From assembly GCF_015278125.1 (NCBI RefSeq), contig NZ_JADILO010000023.1, positions 1-64,000 of the forward strand: 64,000 bases of DNA. The letters run 5' to 3'. A program made the translations under genes and the position numbers. The DNA comes from Vibrio fluminensis. GTDB lineage: Bacteria > Pseudomonadota > Gammaproteobacteria > Enterobacterales > Vibrionaceae. The stretch's first letter is position 1; the number at the start of each line of letters is the position of its first letter. The notes under the pieces are model-generated. The model made no database searches. It saw only the letters and a program-made list of their open reading frames with translations, and was not told the DNA's origin. Of the stretch, positions 45,005-54,291 are shown one piece after another.

Positions 45005-47017
45005 ATGGAAAGCCCAATGAGATACATCTTTACACCCTCAAATATTGCTTTAGCTGTTTGTGTCGCACTTAGTCATACTGCGATCGCTCAAGAAGATGTG
45101 CCGAAGGTGGAAGAAGTCGTTGTATGGGGGACAAAAGTTTCAAGTAATACGGAGTCCATCTTTGCTGAAGATATGTCGGTGAAACAAGCGGACCACATAT
45201 CTGACTTATTAAGGGAAGTCCCTGGTGTAGATGTTGGTGGAACGCACTCAGTAAACCAACGTATTTCTATTCGCGGCCTCGGAGAGACCGATTTAGATAT
45301 ACGTCTCGATGGCGCTTCGCAACATGCCAATATGTTCCACCATATTGGAAACTTAACGCTTAACCCTGATATTTTGAAATCTGCCGACATTCAAGTTGGT
45401 AACAACTCAGTAACGCAAAATGGTCTTGGTGGCTCGGTATATTTTGAAACAAAAGATGCACGAGACTTACTCCGCTACGATGAGAGTTTTGGTGCACGCA
45501 TATACGGCGGTTATGCGTCTAATGATAGCCAGCAAGGTTCGCTAACACTGTATGGTTTACTTAGTGAAAATATTGATGCCATGCTTTATGGCCACTATGT
45601 CACCCGAGACGACTTTGAAGATGGCAATGGCAACAAGGCGTTTGGAACGAAAGGGGATGTTTACAATATTCTGAGTAAAATAGGCTATGAATTGGGTGAA
45701 ATACACCGTTTCGAGTTTAGCTACGATCTGTATCGCGATAGCGGCGATTATAATCCTCGTCCTGATATGTCAGGAACGGCTAATAATGGTTTATCACAAG
45801 ACCGACTCATTCCGACGGATTATTCGAGGGATACAGTAACATTGAGCTATCAGTTAAGAGCAGATAATCATAAAGGTGATGTGACGCTATACAATACTGA
45901 GACAGAAATCGTGCGTGATGAAACTGTAATGGCGGGGGCGTGGCCAGGTAATCGCGTATCTGAGAATAGCGCTAAAAATCAGAACGTTGGCCTAAATATC
46001 AAATTTGAATCAGCAATGTCATTATTTGGAATAGCAAATCAAATTGTCTATGGCGCTGATTACATGGATAAAACATCCAGTAGCTACTACGGGGCGACTC
46101 AGTTTATGGAAGAGTCTGCGATCTCGACAGCATTGTTCGCTGAAAACAAGTTTATCGTTTCTGATTTATTCAATCTATCTGCGGGCCTGCGTTTTGAAGA
46201 TTACAAGCGCAAAGCTGAGGTAGGGACGAACAAATATGACGATGTGACATGGTCACTTGCGGCGGAACTCAATCCGGTTGATGGGTTAGTCTTTTTTGCC
46301 AGTACTAGAACATTATTCAAAGGCCCTGAGTTGTTAGAGACGTTCATTGCATATCAAGATGTTGCGATGTTGCAAGACGGCCTTAAAGCCGAAACAGGAC
46401 GAAACACACAAGGTGGCGTCCGCTACGAACAACGATTTGATCGTCATACATTTGGTATGAACTTTACTTTATTTCAAACCGATATCGACAACTACATCGC
46501 CGAAGCCTATAACCGTACCACTGGCCGTTATGACATCTACAACCTAGCTGATGTGGAGATAGAAGGTTTTGAAACCAGTATTAGTTATGGCTTTGACGCA
46601 TTCGCCAGTAAAATCTCATATTCAAAGTCAGACACAACAAACAAAGAGACAGGTGGTCCTGTCGTAGGTGGTAATGGTAGAAGTATTGACATGGGCGATA
46701 ACATTGCACTGACACTTAACTACCAGTCTGATGCGCTAGATAGTATCTTTGGATGGAATTCAATTTGGGTGAAAGAAGAAGATAATGTCCTTGATGGGCA
46801 ACCGGCCAAGCAAAGTTACAATGTCCACAACGTATACGCTCAATGGGTTCCTCAAAGCATTGATGGGCTTTCGATTACAATAGGTATTGATAATATCTTT
46901 GATGAATACTACGCGTCACATGCTTCCCGCTCTGGTATAGCTCCACGAGGTGGTATTGTAATGGATGACTACGAGCCAGGACGTAACTATAAAATATCAG
47001 CAGCTTACCAGTTTTAA
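45005..47017 (+). CDS. TonB-dependent outer-membrane receptor
   Basis: This is a 670-residue receptor. The signal peptide ends near LSHTAIA-Q (residue 28). A TonB box-like VEEVVVWGT follows, then the plug domain (about 50-165) with VPGVDVGGTHSVNQRISIRGLGETDLDIRLDG, and the 22-strand barrel ends in the aromatic-terminal YKISAAYQF that the BAM machinery needs. ATG 45005 has AAGGAA about 8 nt ahead. The neighbouring AraC/PchR-like regulator and candidate Fur box point to siderophore or heme uptake; the ligand cannot be read. No periplasmic binding protein or ABC importer is adjacent, so import over the inner membrane must be encoded elsewhere. Confidence 0.94.
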   Translation: MESPMRYIFTPSNIALAVCVALSHTAIAQEDVPKVEEVVVWGTKVSSNTESIFAEDMSVKQADHISDLLREVPGVDVGGTHSVNQRISIRGLGETDLDIRLDGASQHANMFHHIGNLTLNPDILKSADIQVGNNSVTQNGLGGSVYFETKDARDLLRYDESFGARIYGGYASNDSQQGSLTLYGLLSENIDAMLYGHYVTRDDFEDGNGNKAFGTKGDVYNILSKIGYELGEIHRFEFSYDLYRDSGDYNPRPDMSGTANNGLSQDRLIPTDYSRDTVTLSYQLRADNHKGDVTLYNTETEIVRDETVMAGAWPGNRVSENSAKNQNVGLNIKFESAMSLFGIANQIVYGADYMDKTSSSYYGATQFMEESAISTALFAENKFIVSDLFNLSAGLRFEDYKRKAEVGTNKYDDVTWSLAAELNPVDGLVFFASTRTLFKGPELLETFIAYQDVAMLQDGLKAETGRNTQGGVRYEQRFDRHTFGMNFTLFQTDIDNYIAEAYNRTTGRYDIYNLADVEIEGFETSISYGFDAFASKISYSKSDTTNKETGGPVVGGNGRSIDMGDNIALTLNYQSDALDSIFGWNSIWVKEEDNVLDGQPAKQSYNVHNVYAQWVPQSIDGLSITIGIDNIFDEYYASHASRSGIAPRGGIVMDDYEPGRNYKISAAYQF

Positions 47018-47050
47018 CGACTTTAAGTTGATGGAAAATTTCTGTATGTA

Positions 47051-47074
47051 AAGAGACCAATTTCGGTCTCTTTT
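47051..47074 (+). terminator. Terminator after the TonB receptor gene
   Basis: The stem AAGAGACC/GGTCTCTT with an AATTTC loop and T-run begins 34 bp past the stop codon. Confidence 0.88.
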
Positions 47075-47168
47075 TCAATAACATTTAACGGTTAACTTTC
47101 ATAAATTTACTCATATTATTCATACCACATACAATCATTAATTAAATCAATATCTGCAATTTTACATG

Positions 47169-47197
47169 TTGCAAAGTTACGGTTTGCGCCTTACAAT
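47169..47197 (+). promoter_or_regulatory. Sigma-70 promoter of the riboswitch-alx transcript
   Basis: TTGCAA (47169-47174) and TACAAT (47192-47197) are separated by exactly 17 bp. Transcription would start near 47204, at the 5' edge of the riboswitch, which supports the call. Confidence 0.7.
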
Positions 47198-47203
47198 CCG
47201 CCT

Positions 47204-47394
47204 CGTTTGGGGAGTAGTCGCCTCTGGTTTACTTATCGTCATCTCGTTAGGTTTCAAGCCTTTCCGGTAAGTATAAGCGCTTAGCGCTTCGACGAGACCA
47301 ACGTAATCAAATTCTCTTTCCTTAGGGAAGGAGGCTTTTTGTTTGCGGTAGGGATCGTTATCTTATATTCCAGATCCCTCCGATTTTTGGGAGG
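47204..47394 (+). ncRNA. yybP-ykoY manganese riboswitch with anti-RBS switch
   Basis: The conserved yybP-ykoY elements are GGGGAGTAG (47209-47217), GTCATC downstream of it, and CGACGAGACC (about 47290-47299) closing on P1 with CGTTTGG/CCAACG. The class binds Mn2+ and precedes alx/mntP-type genes. The expression platform is readable: CCCTCC (47376-47381) pairs perfectly with GGGAGG (47389-47394), which is the Shine-Dalgarno of alx. In the alternative fold AGGGATC (47350-47356) pairs with GATCCCT (47373-47379), which takes away the anti-Shine-Dalgarno strand and frees the ribosome site. Regulation is therefore probably translational, with metal switching the two hairpins. Confidence 0.88.
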
Positions 47395-47398
47395 ACGC

Positions 47399-48346
47399 AT
47401 GACCCCGTCTACTTATATTGGCTTTGCCATTCTTACACTGACGCTTGTTGCACTCGATATCTGGCAAACTCGCGGCGGTAAAATCACCATCCGTAAAGCG
47501 GCAGTCTGGAGTGTTTTCTGGTTTGTCTTAGCTTTTGTTTTCGCTGCATCTATCTACTTCTTCTGGGATATCTATGCTCCTGGCAGCAGCTATAGTGCGG
47601 AAAAAGCAACGGTATCATTCATCACCGGTTACTTACTTGAGAAATCGCTAAGCGTCGATAACCTATTTGTTTTTGCGATCATATTTACTCAGTATTCAGT
47701 ACCTGAACATTTGCGACCACGCGCACTACTTTGGGGCGTTATTGGTGCGTTAGTTCTACGTGCGATTATGATCGGTGTAGGCGCGCAACTTCTCGCACAA
47801 TACCACTGGATTTTGTATATCTTTGCAGCGTTCTTAATTTGGACTGGTATTCAGCTTGCGCGTGATAAAGGCGAAGAGGAAGAAGTTAACCCACTTCCTG
47901 AAAAGATTATTCGTAAGTTCGCAACAGTGACTGATGGTTACCGCGAAAATGCATTAACCGTAATCGAAAACGGTAAGCGTTGTGTAACGCCGATGATGAT
48001 CGTAATCGGTGTTATTGCCTTTATGGATGTAATGTTTGCGCTAGATTCAATTCCGGCAATTTTTGCAGTAACTCGTGAGCCTTTCTTAGTACTAGCAGCG
48101 AACGTGTTTGCATTATTGGGTCTGCGTTCATTGTACTTTGTACTACAAGGCATGATGGATAAGTTTATCTATCTAAAACCAGCATTGGCATTCATTATGA
48201 TGTTCATCGGTGTCAAAATGTTATTGGTTGGTACAGACTGGGCTATTCCAACACCGGTATCTCTACTTGTTCTATTGATAACAATGACAGTTGCAGTAAT
48301 TGCTTCTGTGATGAAACAACGTCGTCAAGCTCAAGTTACTCAATAA
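47399..48346 (+). CDS. alx: TerC-family membrane protein Alx
   Basis: This is a 315-residue inner-membrane protein with about nine helices. TerC motifs are LLEKSLSVDNLFVFAIIFTQY and FMDVMFALDSIPAIFAVTREPF, each with a membrane-embedded Asp as in E. coli Alx, and GLRSLYFVLQGMMDKF between. Alx is implicated in manganese export at high pH, which fits the upstream yybP-ykoY riboswitch. The frame is open from TTG 47339, but ATG 47399 has GGGAGG 4-5 nt ahead and starts at the first helix. A long hairpin follows. Confidence 0.95.
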   Translation: MTPSTYIGFAILTLTLVALDIWQTRGGKITIRKAAVWSVFWFVLAFVFAASIYFFWDIYAPGSSYSAEKATVSFITGYLLEKSLSVDNLFVFAIIFTQYSVPEHLRPRALLWGVIGALVLRAIMIGVGAQLLAQYHWILYIFAAFLIWTGIQLARDKGEEEEVNPLPEKIIRKFATVTDGYRENALTVIENGKRCVTPMMIVIGVIAFMDVMFALDSIPAIFAVTREPFLVLAANVFALLGLRSLYFVLQGMMDKFIYLKPALAFIMMFIGVKMLLVGTDWAIPTPVSLLVLLITMTVAVIASVMKQRRQAQVTQ

Positions 48347-48378
48347 ACACTTTAGTCTCAGCTAATTAAAGTGTGATA

Positions 48379-48443
48379 GACGCCTCGAGATTATAACGTC
48401 TGTATGTAAATACGATGTTATCAAATTTCGGGGCGTTTTTTTA
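48379..48443 (+). terminator. Extended hairpin terminator after alx
   Basis: An outer stem ACGCCTCGA/TCGGGGCGT and an inner stem ATAACGTC/GATGTTAT are stacked and followed by seven T. The length is unusual, but the U-tract and position make it a terminator. Confidence 0.75.
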
Positions 48444-48643
48444 TGTTATCTATTTATGCAAATTAGATGCAAAATTAGACGGAATGACACCCGTATAAAG
48501 AATAATTTCAAAAGCGATATGTAGCAATGTTGTTTCATAAGAAAAACTAATCTTTAATTCGAAGATTTGTCATTATTTGGGCGATAAAAAAGTGGTTAAA
48601 ATTTAACTGTTGAAGGTTATCCGAATTTTTAAGAGAGGCGCGT

Positions 48644-48832
48644 ATGGCACAAGTTCTGGACGCAAACACTGTTTTAACACCTATCTCTAAGGAAAGAAAA
48701 ACCTACTCGGTTAACATTAAAGGATTAATTGCACATTTCTTTGATATCTTGTTTACGGACAGAGCTGAACCACGCACGCACTATGCGAACGAGTTGTCAG
48801 GTCACATGCAAAAAGATATTGGTCTCTACTAA
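48644..48832 (+). CDS. Small protein with a DUF1127-like tail
   Basis: This is a 62-residue protein. The C-terminal YANELSGHMQKDIGLY is like the end of DUF1127/YjiS proteins (LSDHLLRDIGL), though the usual Arg-rich core is weak here. The N-terminal half has no recognised motif. GAGAGG lies about 5 nt before the ATG and a terminator follows, so it is a real small gene. DUF1127 proteins have been linked to RNA and phosphate metabolism in other bacteria, but nothing here shows that role. Confidence 0.65.
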   Translation: MAQVLDANTVLTPISKERKTYSVNIKGLIAHFFDILFTDRAEPRTHYANELSGHMQKDIGLY

Positions 48833-48850
48833 AGTGATGGCAAGTTTTAA

Positions 48851-48880
48851 AGAAACGTCGGCGAGTGCTGACGTTTTTTT
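48851..48880 (+). terminator. Terminator after the 62-residue gene
   Basis: The stem AAACGTC/GACGTTT is extended by inner GGC/GCT pairs and followed by a T-run, about 20 bp past the stop. Confidence 0.88.
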
Positions 48881-49035
48881 GGGCAATTATTCGTTATATT
48901 CTGGCAGCTTATAAATAACCATAAAATGTTTGTATGATTTATAGCACATAGTATCCTTTTTATGCTCTACGCTTACTACTAAAGCAATAAGTGCTTAATT
49001 GCACATAGTCAGGCTGGCACGGTAAGGAACCGAAT

Positions 49036-50589
49036 ATGAGCGAAATGGAATACGATTATCCCTCCAGTTACAATCTCATCTCAATTACTGATCCCTCTAG
49101 TTACATCAAATACGCTAGTAGTCATTTTAGTGAAGTGGCCGGATACAGTGACGGTGAACTAGAAGGTCAGCCGCACAATGTTGTACGCCATCGCGATATG
49201 CCCAAAGCGGCGTTCAAAGATTTATGGAGTCACCTTCAGTCTGGTAAACATTGGATGGGGATGGTAAAAAACCAGCGTAAGGGCGGCGGCTATTATTGGG
49301 TAGATGCGTTTGCATCACCTATCTCACATAATGGCAAAATCGTCGAGTTCCAATCCGTTCGGTTTAAACCAGAAAGAATTTATGTAGAGCGCGCAGAAAA
49401 GGCTTACGCCAAACTCCGAAATAATAAGAAACCACTCTCGGTCATCCTACCAAGAACACGACTTTGGATGCGAAGTGCTGCCTGTATTGGTATCTCTGCA
49501 GGTATAGCCAACGGGTTGATGATATATGGGCAAAGCCCACTGGTCGCGACGTTAGCTATGGCGGGCCTATCCATTTTGTCCATCTATGCATTAACTCGAC
49601 CATTAGAACGTCTCGCACAACAAGCTCGACAAGATTTTAATAATCCATTGATGGAACACATCTACTGCGGACGAGTTAACGATCTTTCTGAAATTGAACT
49701 TGGGATGAAAATGCGCAAGCAGTACGCCAATGCACTCATTGGTCGAGTCGGGATCTCTGTGATGGATTCATGTGATGAAACCCAGCAAAATGCAGATCAA
49801 GCTGCGAGCAATAGTGAACGGGTCACGCAGAATCTAAGTGAACAAAAGATTGAAATCGACGTTGTAGCGACTTCAGTCAATGAGATGCAAGCTGCATCAG
49901 CCGAGATATCACAAAATGCACAAGCGACCGCTGACGCCACGGTTAAAGCGCAAAACACAATGAGCGAAAGTCGAAGCGTGATCGACAACGTAAACCATTC
50001 GGTAATTGAACTGGTCAATGAGTTAAAAGAAATCTCACACACAGTAACTGATCTCAACCAACAAACTAACCAGATTGGTTCTGTGGTTGAGGTGATCAAT
50101 GACATTGCTGAGCAAACCAATTTACTTGCGCTTAATGCAGCCATTGAAGCGGCAAGGGCAGGCGAACAAGGGAGAGGATTTGCCGTTGTGGCTGATGAAG
50201 TACGAACACTGGCGCAGCGAACTCAAGAGTCGACAACTGAAATTCAGTCAGCAATAGAAAGTATCCAGCTCGGCAGTAATTCAGCGGTAGACGCTTTGAA
50301 AAAAGGTAATGAGAAATCGAGTAGTACTGTGGAGTCAATTACACAGGCTCAAGACAGTATTCAATTGCTTGAAGAGTTGGTGCAAGACGTAGTTGACCGC
50401 AACCAACAAATTGCTGTCGCCATTGAAGAGCAAGTGCATGTTTCGGATGAGATTAATGAGAATATTCAATCCATCAATATTAAGTACAGTGATTCTTATG
50501 ACTTGATGACTCAAACTAATCAAATGAATGTGCAAGTTCAAGAGAGCACCAATGACTTGAAAACCATTGTTGAGAAGATAGCAAGTTAA
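49036..50589 (+). CDS. Aer-like PAS-domain chemoreceptor
   Basis: This 517-residue protein has the Aer architecture. An N-terminal PAS domain (about residues 10-115) holds the FAD-type segment [31 protein letters not shown], followed by a short membrane hairpin (about 145-185) and the cytoplasmic methyl-accepting domain with [31 protein letters not shown]. Aer senses redox state of the electron-transport chain and drives energy taxis. There is no periplasmic sensor. AAGGAA lies 6 nt before the ATG. Vibrios usually carry several Aer paralogues, and which one this is I cannot tell. Confidence 0.93.
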   Translation: MSEMEYDYPSSYNLISITDPSSYIKYASSHFSEVAGYSDGELEGQPHNVVRHRDMPKAAFKDLWSHLQSGKHWMGMVKNQRKGGGYYWVDAFASPISHNGKIVEFQSVRFKPERIYVERAEKAYAKLRNNKKPLSVILPRTRLWMRSAACIGISAGIANGLMIYGQSPLVATLAMAGLSILSIYALTRPLERLAQQARQDFNNPLMEHIYCGRVNDLSEIELGMKMRKQYANALIGRVGISVMDSCDETQQNADQAASNSERVTQNLSEQKIEIDVVATSVNEMQAASAEISQNAQATADATVKAQNTMSESRSVIDNVNHSVIELVNELKEISHTVTDLNQQTNQIGSVVEVINDIAEQTNLLALNAAIEAARAGEQGRGFAVVADEVRTLAQRTQESTTEIQSAIESIQLGSNSAVDALKKGNEKSSSTVESITQAQDSIQLLEELVQDVVDRNQQIAVAIEEQVHVSDEINENIQSINIKYSDSYDLMTQTNQMNVQVQESTNDLKTIVEKIAS

Positions 50590-50640
50590 GAAAGTGCGGT
50601 GTGTTCAAACGACGTTAAGCAGGTCGAATAATAGATAAAA

Positions 50641-50670
50641 GAAAAGCACCCAGAGGTGCTTTTCTTTTGT
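50641..50670. terminator. Bidirectional terminator between the Aer-like and YjdM genes
   Basis: A perfect 10-bp stem GAAAAGCACC/GGTGCTTTTC with a CAGA loop is flanked by an A-run and T-run and lies between convergent genes. Confidence 0.92.
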
Positions 50671-50682
50671 GTACTCTAAGAA

Positions 50683-51240
50683 TTACTTCTTACGGCAGTA
50701 TTCAGCGATAACGTACATTGATTGACCGCCGTTAACCTTACCAGAGATGTGTGTTGGATCATCTGTAAGGCCGATACCACGGATAACAGTACCTTGCTTG
50801 ATTACTTGAGTTGAGCCTTTGATTGGAAGGTCCTTGATTACTGTTACGTCGTCACCTTTTTTAAGTTCAACGCCGTTGCAATCAAGTGGTTTGTCGTCAG
50901 CAGACATACCAATCATTGCCCAGTTTTTAGTTTCTTCTTCCATGTACATCATATCAAGTGCATCTTGAGCCCAGTTCTCGCTGTTAAGGCGAGTAAGTTG
51001 GCGCCATGCAGTCACTTGAACTGGTACTACTTGACTCCACATGCTGTCATTTAGACAACGCCAGTGGTTAATGTCTTTTGGTTCTTCGATTTCGCCCAGA
51101 CATTTGTCACATACCATGATGCCGTAATCCACCGTTACGTGGCTGTGCGGTGGTACCGCGTAAGCAGTAAGAGGTGCTTCAGCAGCACATAATTCACACT
51201 TAGATTCGCAACGTTGTAGCATTGTAGCTTCAATAGACAT
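50683..51240 (-). CDS. yjdM: PhnA/YjdM-family zinc-ribbon protein
   Basis: This is a 185-residue soluble protein. An N-terminal zinc ribbon has CESKCELC near residues 11-18 and VCDKCLGEI near 43-51. The C-terminal PhnA domain (about 115-180) shows DCNGVELKKGDDVTVIKDLPIKGS, an SH3-like barrel. The name comes from the phosphonate region of E. coli, but it is not needed for phosphonate use, and its real role is unknown. A start at Met7 (51222) is possible. No phn gene is nearby. Confidence 0.92.
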   Translation of the reverse strand: MSIEATMLQRCESKCELCAAEAPLTAYAVPPHSHVTVDYGIMVCDKCLGEIEEPKDINHWRCLNDSMWSQVVPVQVTAWRQLTRLNSENWAQDALDMMYMEEETKNWAMIGMSADDKPLDCNGVELKKGDDVTVIKDLPIKGSTQVIKQGTVIRGIGLTDDPTHISGKVNGGQSMYVIAEYCRKK

Positions 51241-51403
51241 AATGGACTCACATATAGTCGGGATTAATAACGGGGGCTATTATGCACTTTATCCGACTAA
51301 TTAAAAGGGGTATTCGGTAAAGCAAAGGATTAACTGGTGTAAACTGATTTTGCAGCTTGATTTTAGGTTAAATAAACAACACTTATTTTCATCTCAATTA
51401 CTT

Positions 51404-51493
51404 ATGAGTGGTGACAATGTAACATTGTGGCGCATTTTCTTTACCTCTTTAGTGCCTCAGGGCATAATCGGTTTAGTTTATATAGCAAATTAA
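51404..51493 (+). CDS. Possible 29-residue hydrophobic leader ORF
   Basis: An ATG at 51404 opens a frame of 29 residues (MSGDNVTLWRIFFTSLVPQG, then IIGLVYIAN) that ends 11 bp before the start of the protease gene. The product would be hydrophobic, and translation could be coupled to the next gene. However, no Shine-Dalgarno is visible, and it contains a palindrome that may be an operator, so it could be chance. Confidence 0.25.
   Translation: MSGDNVTLWRIFFTSLVPQGIIGLVYIAN
51414..51428. promoter_or_regulatory. 15-bp palindrome ACAATGTAACATTGT
   Basis: Perfect 7-bp arms around one central base, about 75 bp upstream of the site-2 protease gene, contain the ATGTAACAT 9-mer seen at two other intergenic sites in this window. 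It is a good candidate operator; the binding protein is unknown. Confidence 0.45.
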
Positions 51494-51503
51494 TAGGTTA
51501 AAA

Positions 51504-52586
51504 GTGGAGCTTCTTTCGATTGATTTTCTTGGCCGGCCTTTGAGACTGGAAGGTAGTATGGCGGGCTGGCAAGAGTTGTATTGGGATAATCAAGTAGTAT
51601 CACAAGTTGTCGCTGATTCAGACCGTGGTGACAATACATCTCATAGCTTCCAGTTACAAAAAGGGGAAGAAGTTCTTCATTGTGAGCTAGATGTCGCATT
51701 AGTTTGGCAACCATTTACTTTCAATTACATTGCTAAGTTAAATGGTGAAGTATTAGCTCAAGGCGAACGCTCAACCAAAGATATTGAACAGCAAACACCG
51801 GTAAACCCTCCTAAACCGGAGCGTCGTTTCAGTTTGATTGGCTTGTTCTCTTTGGGTATGAAAATGCTCAAAAGTGCCAAGCTTATTAAAGTCGTGTTAG
51901 CCTCCGCGAGCCTTGCGGCTTATTCATGGCTGTTCTCATTCCAATTTGCTTTAGCGCTCATTGCCTGTCTTGTGGTCCACGAGTACGGTCATGTAAAGGC
52001 TATGAAGTATTTTGGTATGAAAACCAAGGGCATTTACCTCGTCCCATTTCTTGGCGGATTGGCGCTGTCGGACGAAAAAATCAACACACGTTGGCAAGAT
52101 GTCGTTATCTCGATAATGGGCCCTATGTTTGGCTTCATCCTTTCCTTGATATTACTGGTTGTATATTGGGCGACAGGTGAAATCTTTTTTGCCGGACTCG
52201 CGGCGTTCAACGCCTTGTTAAACTTGTTTAACCTACTACCGATTTTGCCATTAGACGGTGGGCACATCCTTAAAAGCATCAGCTTTTCAATGAACAGCAT
52301 AATGGGATTGGTTTTGTGTACGCTAGCAGCACTCGGCGGGATTGCTTTGAGCTATACTTTTGGTTTGAGTTTGCTCGGCTTTTTGTTGATTATGGGAATG
52401 CTAGAGATACTAATGGAGTGGCGTTACCGCCATACCAGCCATTTATTACCGCTCGATCGATACGGACAAATTGTTGCCGGTGTGTGGTATGTAGCATTAG
52501 TTAGCGGGCTGGTTGCTATTCTTTGGTATTTTGCCCAGTCAGGGGACGCGTTACTGCAATTGCCAATGCAGATACTTGGCACTTAA
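51504..52586 (+). CDS. Site-2-protease-like M50 metallopeptidase
   Basis: This 360-residue protein has a soluble N-terminal domain of about 125 residues, then about six or seven membrane helices. The active site is HEYGH (residues 159-163) in one helix and LPILPLDGGH (Asp251) in a later helix, as in S2P intramembrane zinc proteases. There is no PDZ domain, so it is unlike RseP. It begins with GTG 51504 behind a modest AGG. The substrate is unknown. No anti-sigma factor gene is adjacent. Confidence 0.87.
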   Translation: MELLSIDFLGRPLRLEGSMAGWQELYWDNQVVSQVVADSDRGDNTSHSFQLQKGEEVLHCELDVALVWQPFTFNYIAKLNGEVLAQGERSTKDIEQQTPVNPPKPERRFSLIGLFSLGMKMLKSAKLIKVVLASASLAAYSWLFSFQFALALIACLVVHEYGHVKAMKYFGMKTKGIYLVPFLGGLALSDEKINTRWQDVVISIMGPMFGFILSLILLVVYWATGEIFFAGLAAFNALLNLFNLLPILPLDGGHILKSISFSMNSIMGLVLCTLAALGGIALSYTFGLSLLGFLLIMGMLEILMEWRYRHTSHLLPLDRYGQIVAGVWYVALVSGLVAILWYFAQSGDALLQLPMQILGT

Positions 52587-52610
52587 AATTGTGATTAGCC
52601 ATCAGTTAAA

Positions 52611-52637
52611 AATAAGGGAGCTCATTGAGCTCCTTTT
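52611..52637. terminator. Bidirectional terminator between M50 and M48 genes
   Basis: The stem GAGCTCA/TGAGCTC, extended by AAGG/CCTT, with flanking A and T runs, lies between convergent protease genes. Confidence 0.88.
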
Positions 52638-52640
52638 CGA

Positions 52641-53429
52641 TCAAACTTTGCAATTGGGCTTTACCGCGCCGTAGCTTGGTAATTTGCGCATGGTTGCCGT
52701 TAAATCTTCGATTCGGGTACCGTGTGATGGGTGAGTAGACAGTAGCTCCGGTGGCTGTTGTCCTTTAGATGCTTTGGCCATATTTTGCCATAGTGCAATG
52801 CTCTGGCGCGGATCAAAGCCAGCGCGAGCCATTAACTCTAAGCCGACAATATCTGCTTCAGATTCCTGAGTTCTGCCGTAGGGCAGTAACACTCCTACTT
52901 GAACACCAAGTCCTAACGCTGCCATAGTTGCTTCACGATACTGAGCGTATTCCGACGCACCAAGTGCAATACTGGTGATCTGCAAGCCGGTATTAGCGAG
53001 TTGAGATTGTGAAAGGCGTTCATTACTGTGGTCCGCTAACACGTGCGCAATTTCATGACCAATGACGGTTGCCAATTGGTCTTGGTTTTTAGCAACGTTA
53101 AGTAATCCTGTGTAGACACCGATCTTTCCGCCAGGTAGGGCAAACGCATTAACTTGCTCACTGTCAAAAACGACAACTTCCCACTCGTTAAACTCGGGTT
53201 GTTTCGGCACCTGTGCAGTCACCGCATCTGCGACACATTGAACATAACTGTTGAGTTTCGCATCCTTACTGATTTTTTGTTGTTGCTTCATCTGATCGAA
53301 CGACTGCGCACCAAGATTGCTCATGTCATTATCGGAAAACAACAACAACTGATTACGTCCAGTCGGTGATGAGCTGCAAGCCGTCAAACTAGCGGCGATT
53401 GCGAGTGCGCTTAATTTAAACCACGACAT
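52641..53429 (-). CDS. M48-family metalloprotease lipoprotein
   Basis: This is a 262-residue periplasm-facing protease. The lipoprotein signal MSWFKLSALAIAASLTAC has Cys18 as the lipidation site. The zinc site is HEIAH (residues 125-129) with ESEAD downstream, and the segment NAFALPGGKIGVYTGLL is typical of the M48B/LoiP-like group. Such proteins act in outer-membrane quality control in E. coli. ATG 53429 has GGAGAG 5 nt ahead and places the charged residue correctly for the signal, so it is preferred over 53441. It has Ser-rich residues after Cys, consistent with outer-membrane sorting. Confidence 0.92.
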   Translation of the reverse strand: MSWFKLSALAIAASLTACSSSPTGRNQLLLFSDNDMSNLGAQSFDQMKQQQKISKDAKLNSYVQCVADAVTAQVPKQPEFNEWEVVVFDSEQVNAFALPGGKIGVYTGLLNVAKNQDQLATVIGHEIAHVLADHSNERLSQSQLANTGLQITSIALGASEYAQYREATMAALGLGVQVGVLLPYGRTQESEADIVGLELMARAGFDPRQSIALWQNMAKASKGQQPPELLSTHPSHGTRIEDLTATMRKLPSYGAVKPNCKV

Positions 53430-53512
53430 AACACTCTCCATGTAAATTCATTATGTTGGCTAATCATAACATTAGGTTACAATATCAGTAACCTACGCAA
53501 GCGGATATGTTT

Positions 53513-53977
53513 ATGAGTATTTGGAAACGAGACATCAATTTAGAACTTCTCAATCAAACTTCACGCAACACAATGATGGAACACCTACAAATTAAGTATA
53601 GTGAGCTTGGTGAAGACTACATTTGCGGCACTATGCCAGTGTGTCATTTCACCCATCAGCCATTAGGGATGCTTCATGGCGGCGCTTCAGTGGTATTAGC
53701 CGAGACGCTGGGCTCGATCGCGGCCAATTTTTGTGTTGATGAGGATTCTTATTGCGTTGGACTAGACATTAATGCAAATCATGTACGCGCGATGCGATCA
53801 GGCGTGGTGACGGGAAAGGCGACACCTATTCACTTAGGGGTTTCAACGCAGGTTTGGCAAATAAACATGACAGATGAGCGTGAACGTTTAGTGTGTACTA
53901 GCCGATTAACAATTGCGGTTAAAAAGCACAGAGCGTCGAGAAGTAACCCAATGACAGCCAGTCAAAATGAACAATAA
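53513..53977 (+). CDS. Hotdog-fold thioesterase (YdiI/MenI-like)
   Basis: This is a 154-residue cytosolic acyl-CoA thioesterase of the PaaI/YdiI type. The hotdog motif is PLGMLHGGASVVLAETLGSIAAN, in which the Glu (E in AETLG) is the catalytic base and HGG makes the oxyanion site. The closest named relatives hydrolyse 1,4-dihydroxy-2-naphthoyl-CoA in menaquinone synthesis, but the specificity is not readable and no men genes are near. ATG 53513 is preferred over 53507 because CGGAT is better spaced. DUF3389 follows after 13 bp. Confidence 0.88.
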   Translation: MSIWKRDINLELLNQTSRNTMMEHLQIKYSELGEDYICGTMPVCHFTHQPLGMLHGGASVVLAETLGSIAANFCVDEDSYCVGLDINANHVRAMRSGVVTGKATPIHLGVSTQVWQINMTDERERLVCTSRLTIAVKKHRASRSNPMTASQNEQ

Positions 53978-53990
53978 ATAGATAGATTTT

Positions 53991-54224
53991 ATGGTAATTG
54001 AATTTTCAGCAGGCAAGATAATTGCCACACCGCACGAAATTGTCGTAAAGATCGTTGGTGATCAAATGATTACCTTACAAGCACAAACCGATGCAATACA
54101 ACTGATTGGTCGAGGTGCTAATGTAGTCGCTGTTAACTGTAGCGAAGCGAAATGGTCAATGAAACTTGATAACGAACAACAACTTGTTCAACTTGCGGAG
54201 CAAATTGGCATCGCAATACAGTAA
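53991..54224 (+). CDS. DUF3389-type small protein
   Basis: This 77-residue protein matches my recollection of a Vibrio-specific DUF3389 family (MVIEFSAGKIIATPHEIVVKI..., then AKWSMKLDNEQQLVQLAEQ). No domain of known function is visible and there is no signal or membrane segment. It lies 13 bp after the thioesterase gene and 67 bp before the SgrR-like gene, in the same direction, so it may be part of their transcript. Confidence 0.7.
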   Translation: MVIEFSAGKIIATPHEIVVKIVGDQMITLQAQTDAIQLIGRGANVVAVNCSEAKWSMKLDNEQQLVQLAEQIGIAIQ

Positions 54225-54291
54225 CTACTTGATCGTTTTTCGATAAATGAGGAAAATAAACAGCAATATAAATATGTGAGTTTTCCTCTTT

